Of a DNA stretch of 22,726 nucleotides, positions 6,859 through 15,505 are shown one piece after another. The first letter of the stretch is position 1; each line of letters opens with the position of its first letter. The notes under the pieces were generated by a model. The model was not told the origin of the DNA and ran no database searches. It saw nothing but the letters and a program-made list of their open reading frames with translations. This stretch comes from CAZILN01 sp964540005. Its GTDB lineage: Bacteria > Bacteroidota > Bacteroidia > Bacteroidales > SM23-62. Both the position numbers and the translations under genes were made by a program. The stretch spans positions 1 to 22,726 of the forward strand of contig CAZILN010000380.1 of the NCBI GenBank assembly GCA_964540005.1, given 5' to 3'.

Positions 6859-8277
6859 CTAAAATAGCTTTGGGATCTGATAGATACAGAAGTAGCCGAA
6901 AAACAGGGCCGCAATGATGAGTAGAAATGCCATGATCCAGTGAGGTCTGAGCATGTCAGCTACCTCCTTTTTGTAAAACTTTGGCATAACATAGTATAAT
7001 CCTATCATAATGAGGACGGCCTGCAGGGGTGTCAGTAATAATCCGTCCAGGATAGCTGAGAATTTCACAAGGGCAACCGGCTTGTAACCAAGTGTATATA
7101 CAATAAGCATATTGGTAATAAAGAAAAAGACAAGGAACATCCGGTACTGGATTTTCCATCTGAATTTCCGGCCAAAAGCAGGGATGCATATCCGGAATGA
7201 ATCAGCAAGAAGCCTGGGCCAGCCTGCCAGCTGGCCAATATTAGTTGAAATAAGTGCCGCTGTTCCGCCTAACAGGAATAGCATACCTCCCAGCTTACCC
7301 CATTGGGAAGAGAAAATCCCGGATAATTGTATGGCCACATTCTCTCCTTCAGGGGCAATTCTCTGTGGACCCAGAACTCCGGCACCAGCGATTAAAAAAC
7401 CGCTGGTAACCAGTATCCCTATGATCATGGCAACGGAAGAATCAGTATAGACTACCCGGCACCATCCTTTGATCCTGTGGGCATCCGGGACAGTCAGTTT
7501 CTTAAGGCTTACGGTATCTGCCGGAGAGCCGTAATGATTGGCCTCAGTCACTCCGTATCCGGCCCCCATGACCCAGTAGGAATACCATACCTGGCTGGCA
7601 AATCCCCCGGCGCTCCAACCCAGCAAGGGAAGGATCTCTCCCCAGGGATTATCAATAGTACCCTGGCTGATAACCCAGTCAGGCAGCTGTGGTTTATGAG
7701 GGATCAATCCCTTTAGTAAAGAATCGGCGTCAGGAAAAACATGGAAGGCAATATAAAAGACCCCCAGTATTATCAGCAATATCAGGAAACTCATGGTAAT
7801 TTTCAGCCATTTGAATTCACCTGACCAGGCTACAAATACTGCAATGGAGGTGACGATCCATCCGCCTATACCCGGACTGACAGGTATCATGCTGCTTATA
7901 AATATTCCTCCGGCCGTGGCTATAGAACCAATAGATATGGTTCCTGCTATGAACTGTGCAACCAGCACGATCCATACAGCCCAGTGGTGCCTGCCGGGCA
8001 TGCGGTCAAACATATCGATCATCCCCTCTCCTGTGCATACCGTATAACGGGCGCCGGACATACCTATCCAGAATTTAAGGAATACCCCTATAACTATGGC
8101 CCAGATCACTGCTGTCCCGAGAAGGGCCCCGGTACGTGTGGCAATAATTACTTCCCCTGAACCGATGTATTCGGAGGCCCAGACTATTGAAGGCCCGATC
8201 AGTAATAAAACACCTATGCCCCTGGGGGGTGACTTAATTGCTGATCCGGAATTATTAGTATTGGATGATTCATTCAT
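6859..8277 (-). CDS. Divergent Nramp-family transporter lacking the canonical metal motif
   Basis: 472 residues with about 11-12 hydrophobic segments and no signal peptide; inner-membrane protein of the APC/LeuT fold as in Nramp. The first membrane helix region reads G-P-S-I-V-W-A-S-E36-Y-I-G-S-G-E42, where classical Nramp Mn/Fe transporters have A-Y-I-D-P-G-N. In the region of helix 6 the usual M-P-H-N metal-binding stretch is replaced by G-G-F-A-S-Q-V-W-Y-S-Y-W (224-235). Both halves of the metal site therefore differ, so the substrate may be another cation or not a metal. The start lies 3 bp after the stop of the AEC gene, so the two are almost certainly co-translated. The next gene downstream, the oxidoreductase, starts about 360 bp further on and seems to be a separate unit. 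Confidence 0.82.
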   Translation of the reverse strand: MNESSNTNNSGSAIKSPPRGIGVLLLIGPSIVWASEYIGSGEVIIATRTGALLGTAVIWAIVIGVFLKFWIGMSGARYTVCTGEGMIDMFDRMPGRHHWAVWIVLVAQFIAGTISIGSIATAGGIFISSMIPVSPGIGGWIVTSIAVFVAWSGEFKWLKITMSFLILLIILGVFYIAFHVFPDADSLLKGLIPHKPQLPDWVISQGTIDNPWGEILPLLGWSAGGFASQVWYSYWVMGAGYGVTEANHYGSPADTVSLKKLTVPDAHRIKGWCRVVYTDSSVAMIIGILVTSGFLIAGAGVLGPQRIAPEGENVAIQLSGIFSSQWGKLGGMLFLLGGTAALISTNIGQLAGWPRLLADSFRICIPAFGRKFRWKIQYRMFLVFFFITNMLIVYTLGYKPVALVKFSAILDGLLLTPLQAVLIMIGLYYVMPKFYKKEVADMLRPHWIMAFLLIIAALFFGYFCIYQIPKLF

Positions 8278-8280
8278 AAA

Positions 8281-9234
8281 TTATAACAGCTTCCATACAG
8301 ATAACCAGAGCGGGATTGAGATCAGGACTACAAAATAGGAAATAAAAATCGTTCCGCCCACCCGGTTCAGATCTCCCCCGTATGTTCTTACCTGTATGAT
8401 AAGACCTGTGGCAGGTGCCGAGGCTGCCTGGATAACAAAAACATCGCAAAGCAGGGGATGGGTTTCCTTCAGGCCGATAAGCAGAAGGAATCCAATAAGC
8501 GATGCCGGCATAATAATGAATTTCACAAATAATATCCTCAGGGTTTCGTGCCAGACAGGCAGGGTTTTAACTACTGATGCCAGGGTAGCTCCAAGGATAA
8601 GCGTGGCTGCCGGAACAGTTGCGGTACCTGTAAAATCAATGGTGTCGGTCACTAGCTCAGGTACAAATCTGCTTGTCCCAGTAAGTACCAGGAAAATTGA
8701 AATCAGGTTGGCTATGAAAGGAGGGGTCAGGATGTTACGGAGACTCAGGTCCCTGCCCTTTTTATTGGTGACAAGTATAAATCCCAGGGACCATAACAGG
8801 GGACTGATACCCAGTACTATCAAGAAACAGTAAAGAGCAAACTGGTCGAACTGGTCCTTATATACGAATTCCCCGATGGGAAGGATGAGATAGGCTGCAT
8901 TCTGCATACCTGCCAGGGGAAGCACATTCCTGAAAGATTTCAGTTTTCTGATGAACAGAAGTGCACCGATACCTACTCCAGCAGTGCAAAAAAGTATGGT
9001 CCCCAGGGGAATGGTCCACCAGAGCGGCAAGTCTTCGGGGTTAAAATTCGAAAAAATGGTTGAAAAGATCAGGCAGGGCAGAAAAAAATATACGGTGATC
9101 TTTGACAGGGCATCCACATGCTGCCGGGTTAGGATCTTTCTCCATACCAGCAGACCGGCTACCAGTGCTATGATAAAGATCTTGGCCAGTCCCTGAAATA
9201 TGGAAAGAAAAGTATGTATGAATATTCCATCCAT
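8281..9234 (-). CDS. AEC-family (auxin efflux carrier-like) transporter
   Basis: 317 residues, about ten predicted membrane helices in two five-helix halves, matching the usual length of bacterial AEC carriers, some of which move malate, malonate or other organic acids. Typical features include the first helices with L-V-A-G-L-L-V-W-R-K and L-T-R-Q-H-V-D-A-L-S-K (24-45), F-F-L-P-C-L-I-F-S-T-I-F (50-61) and the late P-A-T-G-L-I-I-Q-V-R-T-Y-G-G segment. It is first in a two-gene unit with the Nramp-like transporter, 3 bp apart, and divergent from the phosphotriesterase-like gene. A role in moving the acidic product of that enzyme (for example a hydroxy acid from a lactone) is attractive but speculative. 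No regulation is visible beyond the shared 119-bp divergent promoter region. Confidence 0.88.
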   Translation of the reverse strand: MDGIFIHTFLSIFQGLAKIFIIALVAGLLVWRKILTRQHVDALSKITVYFFLPCLIFSTIFSNFNPEDLPLWWTIPLGTILFCTAGVGIGALLFIRKLKSFRNVLPLAGMQNAAYLILPIGEFVYKDQFDQFALYCFLIVLGISPLLWSLGFILVTNKKGRDLSLRNILTPPFIANLISIFLVLTGTSRFVPELVTDTIDFTGTATVPAATLILGATLASVVKTLPVWHETLRILFVKFIIMPASLIGFLLLIGLKETHPLLCDVFVIQAASAPATGLIIQVRTYGGDLNRVGGTIFISYFVVLISIPLWLSVWKLL

Positions 9235-9274
9235 GAAACAGAAGTCAATCTAAATATAAGAATTATTGCATGAG

Positions 9275-9315
9275 ATAAGCTTATTCTTGAAACAACCGGA
9301 TAAAAATCTTATATT
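9275..9315 (+). promoter_or_regulatory. Divergent promoter region: palindrome and sigma70-like boxes
   Basis: In the 119-bp gap between the AEC and phosphotriesterase-like genes, ATAAGCTTAT (9275-9284) is a perfect 10-bp palindrome. Beside it TTGAAA (9287-9292) and TATATT (9310-9315) are spaced by 17 bp, 39 bp before the plus-strand start. The boxes resemble a classical sigma70 promoter, but Bacteroidota primary sigma factors prefer TTTG and TAnnTTTG, so this may be coincidence in AT-rich DNA. Confidence 0.35.
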
Positions 9316-9353
9316 AATTGCATAAAAGTTTTAATATATAAATACTGGTAAAC

Positions 9354-10358
9354 ATGACAAGGTTAATTTCTTCAGTTATAGGGATAGTTTTACTTGCTTC
9401 TTGTGGACAGAAGACTCAGGTAGTAATGACCGTCAAGGGCTCCGTACACCCTGATGAGATGGGGATCACCCTTACCCATGAGCATATTATCGTGGACTTT
9501 ATAGGGGCCGACAGCACCGGTCCGCACCGGTGGAACAAAGATACAGTTGTGGCCGAGGTGGAGCCATTCCTGAAGCAGATCTATGACCTGGGATGCCGTA
9601 CCTTTATTGATTGTTCACCAGACTACCTGGGAAGAGACGTCGAGATACTGAGTGAGCTTTCCTCCAGGACCGGGCTCCATATCATAACCAATACCGGTTA
9701 TTACGGCGCTTACCAGAATAAGTATGTACCACAGCATGCTTTTACAGATAATGCACAGGAGCTGGCAGCCCGCTGGATAGCAGAATGGGAGAACGGGATA
9801 GGGGATTCCGGGATAAAACCCGGGATCATAAAGATCGGTGTCGACGGACAGGAACCGCTTACTGAAATGCACCGCAAACTGGTAAAAGCAGCGGCCCTTA
9901 CGCACCTGGCAAGCGGACTGGTTATTGCCTCTCATACCGGTCCGGAAACAACGATTTTTGAGCAGAAAGAAATACTCGCAGATGCAGGAGTTGCACCCAA
10001 TGCCCTGATCTGGACCCATGCCCAGCGTGGAACGCGGGAATCTCATATCGAGGCGGCCCGGACAGGCATCTGGGTATCGCTGGATAATGTCACTGATAAT
10101 GAAGATAACATCAAAAATTATGTACAGATGCTTCAGAACCTGAAGAAAAATGATCTCCTTGACAAGGTGCTCCTGTCACATGATGCCGGATGGTATGATG
10201 TGGGGAATATATTTGGCACAGGATTTAGACCATATACTTCAATTTTCACAAAACTGATCCCGGCCCTTAAAGAAAGTGGCTTTACCGAAGAGGATATACA
10301 TCAACTGATGGTGGAGAATCCGAAACAGGCCTATACGGTCAGGATCAGAAAGTCATAG
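9354..10358 (+). CDS. Phosphotriesterase-family lipoprotein hydrolase
   Basis: 334 residues. The N-terminus is a lipoprotein signal (L-L-A-S-C17), so the enzyme is membrane-anchored outside the cytoplasm, which is unusual for this mostly cytoplasmic family. The complete binuclear metal site is visible: T-H42-E-H44 on strand 1, K160 in I-I-K-I-G (the residue normally carboxylated), H194 in A-S-H-T-G, H222 in W-T-H-A-Q-R-G and D277 in L-S-H-D-A-G-W. Family members hydrolyse lactones, phosphotriesters or related esters; bacterial homologues in sugar clusters are often lactonases, and that is my preferred reading, not proven. It is divergent from the AEC carrier, and the AraC-type regulator follows within 60 bp. 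The tandem duplication at its 3' end includes the TAG stop. Confidence 0.9.
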   Translation: MTRLISSVIGIVLLASCGQKTQVVMTVKGSVHPDEMGITLTHEHIIVDFIGADSTGPHRWNKDTVVAEVEPFLKQIYDLGCRTFIDCSPDYLGRDVEILSELSSRTGLHIITNTGYYGAYQNKYVPQHAFTDNAQELAARWIAEWENGIGDSGIKPGIIKIGVDGQEPLTEMHRKLVKAAALTHLASGLVIASHTGPETTIFEQKEILADAGVAPNALIWTHAQRGTRESHIEAARTGIWVSLDNVTDNEDNIKNYVQMLQNLKKNDLLDKVLLSHDAGWYDVGNIFGTGFRPYTSIFTKLIPALKESGFTEEDIHQLMVENPKQAYTVRIRKS

Positions 10359-10423
10359 GGAAAAGCAGCAAGCAATGGAACAAATCAAATCATAGGAATA
10401 AGCAGCAAACATTGGAACAGATC
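10351..10423 (+). repeat. 37-bp-period tandem duplication spanning a stop and a start codon
   Basis: Copies at 10351-10386 and 10388-10423 match at 30 of 36 positions. Copy 1 contains the TAG stop of the phosphotriesterase-like gene and ATGGAACAAATC, which opens a six-codon frame (M-E-Q-I-K-S) ended by TAG. Copy 2 has TTGGAACAGATC at the matching position, where the AraC-type frame begins. The period is not a multiple of three, so the upstream ATG is out of frame with the regulator. The simplest reading is duplication of a stop/start junction followed by loss of the ATG in the second copy. Confidence 0.8.
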
Positions 10424-11548
10424 TTATATATAGGCCTTACCCAGTCACTTTTTGCGGGCATCATGATCTCTACAAAGCGCTATCCGCAGGTAGCCGACAG
10501 GATACTGTCAGGGTGGCTCTTCCTGATATTTATTGAAATGGGATTCGCCCTGATCAATGAAAACATTATACGCCTCTACGAATTTCTTTTCATCCCCTTT
10601 ACCTATGGCCCATTACTTTACCTGTATATCAAGTTCCTAACCGTAGAGAACCTGAAATTCAAATGGACCTACTGGCTGCACTTTTTACCTTTCATCATTG
10701 TCTTTGTTTCAGCTATAGTACTGGTTGGCAAGCCGGTTATCAGGCTTGACAATTTCTGGGCAAACGATCCCTTCCTTTCATTCAGGCTGATCTATGGGGT
10801 GTCATTTTTTATTTCGGTAACAGCCTATAGTGTAATAGCTTTTATACTCATCAGCAGGCACCAGAAGAATATTCACAACCTGTTTTCCTATACTTCTGAA
10901 AAGATCACACTCAGCTGGCTTAAAATAGTGGCTATAAGTTTCTATGTTACCTATGTAATGGTTTTTATAATTGGGGTGTATGTCATTTTCGAGGGCCCCA
11001 TCCCTTATGATCCGACCATTGTTTCCTATTTCGGGCTTACATTTTTTGCTTTTGCCTTCTCCGTCTATGGCTTTAAGCAGCCGGGTATTTTTAATGAATT
11101 ATACGCCAGGAGAAAGAGGGTACATGATGAAGCGGTTCCTGCTCAGGAATCTGTATCAAAAGAAGTGAAGTATGAACGATCGGGACTGAAAATGAAGGAT
11201 GCGGAAAAATACCAGAAGGCCCTGCTGAAACACATGAAGGAAGAGAAACCTTACCTTGACGGGGGCCTCACCATTCATGATCTCTCTCAACAACTCGATA
11301 TACCACGGCATTACCTGACTCAGGTCATTAATGAGAACCTGTTTAAGAACTTCTATACTTTCATAAATGAATTCAGGGTGGAGGAAGTTAAAAAGATGCT
11401 TACGAATAAGGCGTATAACAAATACACCCTGACCAGCATTGCCTATGAGGCGGGCTTCAACTCCAAATCTTCGTTTAACTCTGTTTTCAAGGAACTGGTG
11501 GGAAAAACCCCTTCCCAGTTCAGGGAGGAAAACATTAAGAACGTCTGA
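10412..11548 (+). CDS. Membrane-embedded AraC-family transcriptional regulator
   Basis: 378 residues. Roughly residues 1-222 form about seven hydrophobic helices (for example 33-48, 88-106, 127-147, 170-193, 203-220); a linker with many charged residues follows; residues about 265-372 are an AraC/XylS DNA-binding domain with two helix-turn-helix motifs (near L-T-I-H-D-L-S-Q-Q-L at 286-295 and L-T-S-I-A-Y-E-A-G-F at 340-349) and the ending F-K-E-L-V-G-K-T-P-S-Q-F-R. This layout is common in Bacteroidota and suggests sensing of a membrane or periplasmic signal. The frame begins at TTG 10412, which aligns with an ATG in the preceding repeat copy; no in-frame ATG exists until M18 inside the first hydrophobic region, so TTG is the best start and expression may be low. 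Likely targets are the neighbouring phosphotriesterase-like gene or the downstream transport operon, both by proximity only. Confidence 0.88.
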   Translation: MEQILYIGLTQSLFAGIMISTKRYPQVADRILSGWLFLIFIEMGFALINENIIRLYEFLFIPFTYGPLLYLYIKFLTVENLKFKWTYWLHFLPFIIVFVSAIVLVGKPVIRLDNFWANDPFLSFRLIYGVSFFISVTAYSVIAFILISRHQKNIHNLFSYTSEKITLSWLKIVAISFYVTYVMVFIIGVYVIFEGPIPYDPTIVSYFGLTFFAFAFSVYGFKQPGIFNELYARRKRVHDEAVPAQESVSKEVKYERSGLKMKDAEKYQKALLKHMKEEKPYLDGGLTIHDLSQQLDIPRHYLTQVINENLFKNFYTFINEFRVEEVKKMLTNKAYNKYTLTSIAYEAGFNSKSSFNSVFKELVGKTPSQFREENIKNV

Positions 11549-11564
11549 TCCGCTGGGATCGGAC
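11543..11564 (+). terminator. Hairpin at the stop of the AraC-type gene
   Basis: Arms 11543-11551 (GTCTGATCC) and 11556-11564 (GGATCGGAC) form a nine-pair stem including one T-G pair around a GCTG loop, and the stop codon TGA lies in the left arm. No T-run follows, so intrinsic termination is uncertain; it could instead protect the 3' end of the transcript. The 165 bp after it, up to 11729, probably hold the promoter of the transport operon, but I recognise no motif. Confidence 0.35.
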
Positions 11565-11729
11565 ACCTTCCTGCCTGGGGTTCAATATTAATTATTAGTA
11601 TTGTTATCAGGAACTTAAGTGTACGAGCCGCACGGTCAGGACATGCCATCCTTCCGGCCTGCGCGGATTGGACAATTCCTGAATTTCTATGCCGTATTTT
11701 TATTGAGAACACCAGATCAATAATCAAGA

Positions 11730-13088
11730 ATGTACAAATGGATCCTTATACTGTTCGTATGCCAGCCGTTACTCTCACAGGGCTTGTTCGAGGATGCTGA
11801 AAAGGAGGAAAACCCTTTGAATATCGGCGGGTATGCACGGGGAGTCCTGTACCTTGGAAGTGACCGGCAGACAGATAATGCCGATTTGAAAAGCGGGTAC
11901 GGGGAAATGGGGCTTCAACTATCAGGGAACCTAAAGGGATATGCGAACTTCTTTTCTGAAATAAGGGCCCGGTCCGGGAATGAATATGGTGAGGACATCT
12001 CCGAAATTAATATAAGGGAAGCCTATGTGGATCTTTATCCAGGTGATTTCGAATTCAGGATGGGCAAACAGATCATCAGTTGGGGAAGGGCAGATGGTTT
12101 TAATCCCACCAACAACCTGTGCCCGCAGAATTATTTCATCCGTTCGCCCGAAGAGGATGACATGCGACTGGGTAATTTTGCAGTTGCTGCTAAGTACAAT
12201 ATTTCCACCAATATAAGGCTTGAAGGTATATGGGTGCCCAGGTACAGTTATTCCCTTTATCGTTTTGATCTTTTTGAAATGCCTGAATATGTTAGCATTA
12301 CCGAGAGTACGTGGCCGGATGCTACATTAAAAAATTCATCATATGCAGCCCGTATAGAATATTTGTTTAATAAACTGGACGGATCATTCAGCTATTTCAG
12401 CGGGTTCGATCCCATGCCTGGGATACAGCCCGGGATCATTACCGGGGACCCGGCATCAGATTTTCACCTGGACCTTTACTCCCGTGCTTTCAGGCAGCAG
12501 AGCATAGGGACGGATCTTGCTTTTAATGCCGGAGCTTATGGCATCAGGACAGAAGCAGCTTACAGGATGATTACCTCAGATGATAAGGGCTCCGTATATG
12601 CACCGGCCGATGATTTGCGTTTTACCGTCGGTCTGGACAGGGCTTTCGGGAACTTACATATACTGCTTCAGTATATGGGTCATTATGTAATGGATTACCT
12701 GCCTGTGCAATCCGTGGGACAGTGGCCTGATTTTGATCCGCAATTGTTGCAGGATCCTGCTTTTTTACCCGTGATCAACAGTATACTGCAGGATGAACTT
12801 GGAGGGTTCAACCAGATCATTCACAGACAGAATGCGGATTTCAGCCATTCGGTTATGATACGACCTGCATTGTCACTGTTCTTTGAAACCCTGAGTGCCG
12901 AGATAACAGGGATATATAATTATACAACAGAGGAATGGAACCTTATACCCGAGGTAAATTACCGGATGAATGATAACATCCTGATAAGCGTGGGCGGACA
13001 ATATTTCGATGGTCCGCAAAACACGGTATATGACATGCTTGGCCCTGTATTTAACAATATATATATGGAAGTTCGATATAGTTTTTAA
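11730..13088 (+). CDS. Outer-membrane beta-barrel protein (DUF1302-like) of an RND transport operon
   Basis: 452 residues with a Sec signal (M-Y-K-W-I-L-I-L-F-V, cleavage near residue 17). The mature protein alternates polar and aromatic residues in many short amphipathic strands and ends in M-E-V-R-Y-S-F, a typical outer-membrane C-terminus with terminal phenylalanine. The segment F-R-M-G-K-Q-I-I-S-W-G-R-A-D-G-F-N-P-T (109-127) is the strongest family clue: the G-x-Q-x-x-x-W-G-R-x-D-x-x-x-P pattern is typical of DUF1302 and related porin-like barrels found next to RND/MMPL permeases. It probably forms the outer-membrane exit or entry port for the permease 42 bp downstream. I am sure of the barrel; the DUF1302 name is by motif resemblance. 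Confidence 0.75.
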   Translation: MYKWILILFVCQPLLSQGLFEDAEKEENPLNIGGYARGVLYLGSDRQTDNADLKSGYGEMGLQLSGNLKGYANFFSEIRARSGNEYGEDISEINIREAYVDLYPGDFEFRMGKQIISWGRADGFNPTNNLCPQNYFIRSPEEDDMRLGNFAVAAKYNISTNIRLEGIWVPRYSYSLYRFDLFEMPEYVSITESTWPDATLKNSSYAARIEYLFNKLDGSFSYFSGFDPMPGIQPGIITGDPASDFHLDLYSRAFRQQSIGTDLAFNAGAYGIRTEAAYRMITSDDKGSVYAPADDLRFTVGLDRAFGNLHILLQYMGHYVMDYLPVQSVGQWPDFDPQLLQDPAFLPVINSILQDELGGFNQIIHRQNADFSHSVMIRPALSLFFETLSAEITGIYNYTTEEWNLIPEVNYRMNDNILISVGGQYFDGPQNTVYDMLGPVFNNIYMEVRYSF

Positions 13089-13130
13089 ACGAATAATGAA
13101 TAAAGGATAACGACTAAGAAATTATGTAAC

Positions 13131-15485
13131 ATGAAATCCGGACAATTCATAATAAAATACCGCTGGATGATCATCATCCTGAGCCTGCTGGTCTCGGGAG
13201 CTTTCGGATTACAGATATTTCGGGCAGAGATCAATCCCGACCTTGAAACTTTTGTCCCTTCATCAATGGCTTCCAGGATCAATACCCAGAAGATCGAAGA
13301 GATCTTCGGAGGGGATGAGCTGATGATAGTACTGTTGAAAACCGGTGACGTGCTTAATGAGGCTACCCTTGAACGATTGAAAAGCATCAGGAGGGAACTC
13401 AGAAAAGCTGATGAGTTTGATAAGATCCTCTCACTGTTCGATGTGAAGAACATCAGGAGCGAGTACGGTGCCCTGCTGGTTGAGCCGGCTATCACCAGCA
13501 TCCCCAGGACTCCTGAAGCCAGGGAGAATGTAAGGGAACAGCTAAGGGGGAATGAAATGGCCTATGAACTGGTTGTATCTAAAGATTTTACCCTGACAGC
13601 AATCATTGTTTCCGTGGCACCCGGGTACACGGATCAGGAGCAGGTGAACAGGCTGAATAGTATTTTAGACGACATCCCGGGTGATGAGACGGTCTATCTG
13701 GGGGGACTTCCTTTTATCAAAGCAAAAGTATCGGAAGAAATGGCCCGTGAGTTCAAGGTACTGATGATCATCGGCCTGTGTATCATGCTGGTTATGCTTT
13801 ATCTTTTTTTCAGGGAGTTCAGGGGAGTGTTGCTGCCCTTTATGGTCGTTATCCTGGCCATATTATTCAGTATGGGCTTGCTGCCCATGATAGGGTGGAA
13901 AATGACCATCATTACTTTATTGCTCCCAATCATACTGATCGCTATTGCCAATGATTATGGCATTCACCTCATGGCAAAGTACCAGGAATTGAATGTTGAG
14001 GAAAACCTTCAGTCAATAGGAAGCATTTCAAAAGACATCTTCAGATCGCTGCGCAAGCCAATTCTTTATACAGGCATCACGACAGTGGCAGGCTTACTCT
14101 GTTTGCTCTCACACCGGATGATACCTGCCAGGCAGCTGGGCATACTGGCCGCTGCGGGAATCAGCTTTGCGCTTGTTTTAAGCCTGTTGCTGGTACCGGC
14201 TATACTCTCGCTCCTGGGTAAATCACGGCCCGTACTGAAGAAGCAGGGACAGTCCGGACATTTTCTCGAAAGGCTGCTGAAACGCACCGGTAACTCGGTC
14301 GTCAGTCACCCCGGAAGGATCATATTGCTGTCTGTCCTGGTCACACTTGCATCGGGGACAGGGATTATCTGGCTGAAGGTAGATACAAACCTGGAAAGCT
14401 TTTTTCCGCGCAAACATGAAGTGAGGACCAGTGCCGGGCTTATAAATAACATATTCGGGGGATCCCAGAACATTTCCATCCTGGTGGAAGGGGACATCAA
14501 GGATCCGGATCTTCTTAAAAGGATAGATCATTATCAGGATGAATTGAAAAATCATCCTAATGTAGGTAACGTGACTTCCATTGCTACTGTTATCCGTGAA
14601 ATAAGCAAGGCCATGAATGAACCGGGTGACAGCCTTTATGATGGGATACCGGCTACGCGGAATGCCATTGCACAATACCTTGAACTGTATTCCATGAGCG
14701 GGGATCCGGGTGATCTGGAGAAGCTGGTGGATTTCGATTACATGAATGCCCAGATCCTGGTCAGGATCAATAACGGGAGCAATGCTTCTCTGAAATCCGT
14801 GCTCACCGAAATTGAAGAGCTCACCCGTGGTGATGAGAATATCACCCGTATCGGTGGTTCCGGACTGGTGGCTGCTGATCTGGGTGACCTGGTGGTACGG
14901 GGACAGGTTATATCACTGGTAATAGCGCTTATCATTATCATCATTGTGATCTCCCTCATTTTCCGGTCCCTTGAAGCGGGACTGATAAGTGCCGTTCCCC
15001 TGGGACTGGCAATGATCCTGCTATTCGGATGGATGGGGTACATGGGTATCAGGCTGGATGTGGCCACAGCCCTTCTGTCATCCATCATGATAGGAGTAGG
15101 GGTGGATTATACCATACACTTCCTGTGGCGGTACAGGGTAGAAAAGCAGGTAGGCCTGAAATCAGCCGCTGCCATAAAAAAGACCCTGCTGACAACCGGA
15201 CGGGGGATTACCTTCAATGCCCTGTCAGTGGTACTTGGCTTCAGTGCCCTGCCCTTCTCGGTATTTCCGACACTCAGGTTCTTCGGATTCCTGGTCATGA
15301 TTTCCATAATAGCCTGCCTGGTGGGAGCACTGGTCATAATTCCCGCCCTGGTACTTATATTCAGACCTGCTTTCCTGGAACCGGGGAAAGCAAATAAAAA
15401 AGAATATTTGAATATCCGGGTCAGGTATATTTCCAGGGTTTTCAGGCTGGGACTTGTGAAAGTCCGTGAACAATTGACTTTATAA
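13131..15485 (+). CDS. RND/MMPL-type permease
   Basis: 784 residues, inner membrane. Two homologous halves: one helix (11-29), a periplasmic domain (about 30-205) and five helices (about 208-362), then the same again with a helix at 396-414, a domain to about 590 and helices from 593 to 745. Each half has the proton-relay-type aspartate in its fourth helix: N-D275-Y-G-I-H in the first and V-D659-Y-T-I-H in the second. This is shorter than drug-exporting AcrB-type pumps (about 1,040) and matches the MMPL/HpnN class that moves lipids such as hopanoids, glycolipids or lipopeptides. Barrel upstream and LolA-like carrier downstream on one transcript support lipid or lipoprotein-linked traffic between the membranes. 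Substrate unknown. Confidence 0.92.
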   Translation: MKSGQFIIKYRWMIIILSLLVSGAFGLQIFRAEINPDLETFVPSSMASRINTQKIEEIFGGDELMIVLLKTGDVLNEATLERLKSIRRELRKADEFDKILSLFDVKNIRSEYGALLVEPAITSIPRTPEARENVREQLRGNEMAYELVVSKDFTLTAIIVSVAPGYTDQEQVNRLNSILDDIPGDETVYLGGLPFIKAKVSEEMAREFKVLMIIGLCIMLVMLYLFFREFRGVLLPFMVVILAILFSMGLLPMIGWKMTIITLLLPIILIAIANDYGIHLMAKYQELNVEENLQSIGSISKDIFRSLRKPILYTGITTVAGLLCLLSHRMIPARQLGILAAAGISFALVLSLLLVPAILSLLGKSRPVLKKQGQSGHFLERLLKRTGNSVVSHPGRIILLSVLVTLASGTGIIWLKVDTNLESFFPRKHEVRTSAGLINNIFGGSQNISILVEGDIKDPDLLKRIDHYQDELKNHPNVGNVTSIATVIREISKAMNEPGDSLYDGIPATRNAIAQYLELYSMSGDPGDLEKLVDFDYMNAQILVRINNGSNASLKSVLTEIEELTRGDENITRIGGSGLVAADLGDLVVRGQVISLVIALIIIIIVISLIFRSLEAGLISAVPLGLAMILLFGWMGYMGIRLDVATALLSSIMIGVGVDYTIHFLWRYRVEKQVGLKSAAAIKKTLLTTGRGITFNALSVVLGFSALPFSVFPTLRFFGFLVMISIIACLVGALVIIPALVLIFRPAFLEPGKANKKEYLNIRVRYISRVFRLGLVKVREQLTL

Positions 15486-15505
15486 CAATCATAACACATA
15501 CAGAA

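Noticed and set aside
10351..10423. Possible start of a CRISPR array because of two 36-nt similar units
   Set aside because: There are only two units, directly adjacent with no spacer, and they overlap coding sequence ends; it is a simple tandem duplication.
14223..14675. 150-codon minus-strand frame within the RND permease gene
   Set aside because: Antisense to a gene with clear RND motifs, with no domain or signal of its own.
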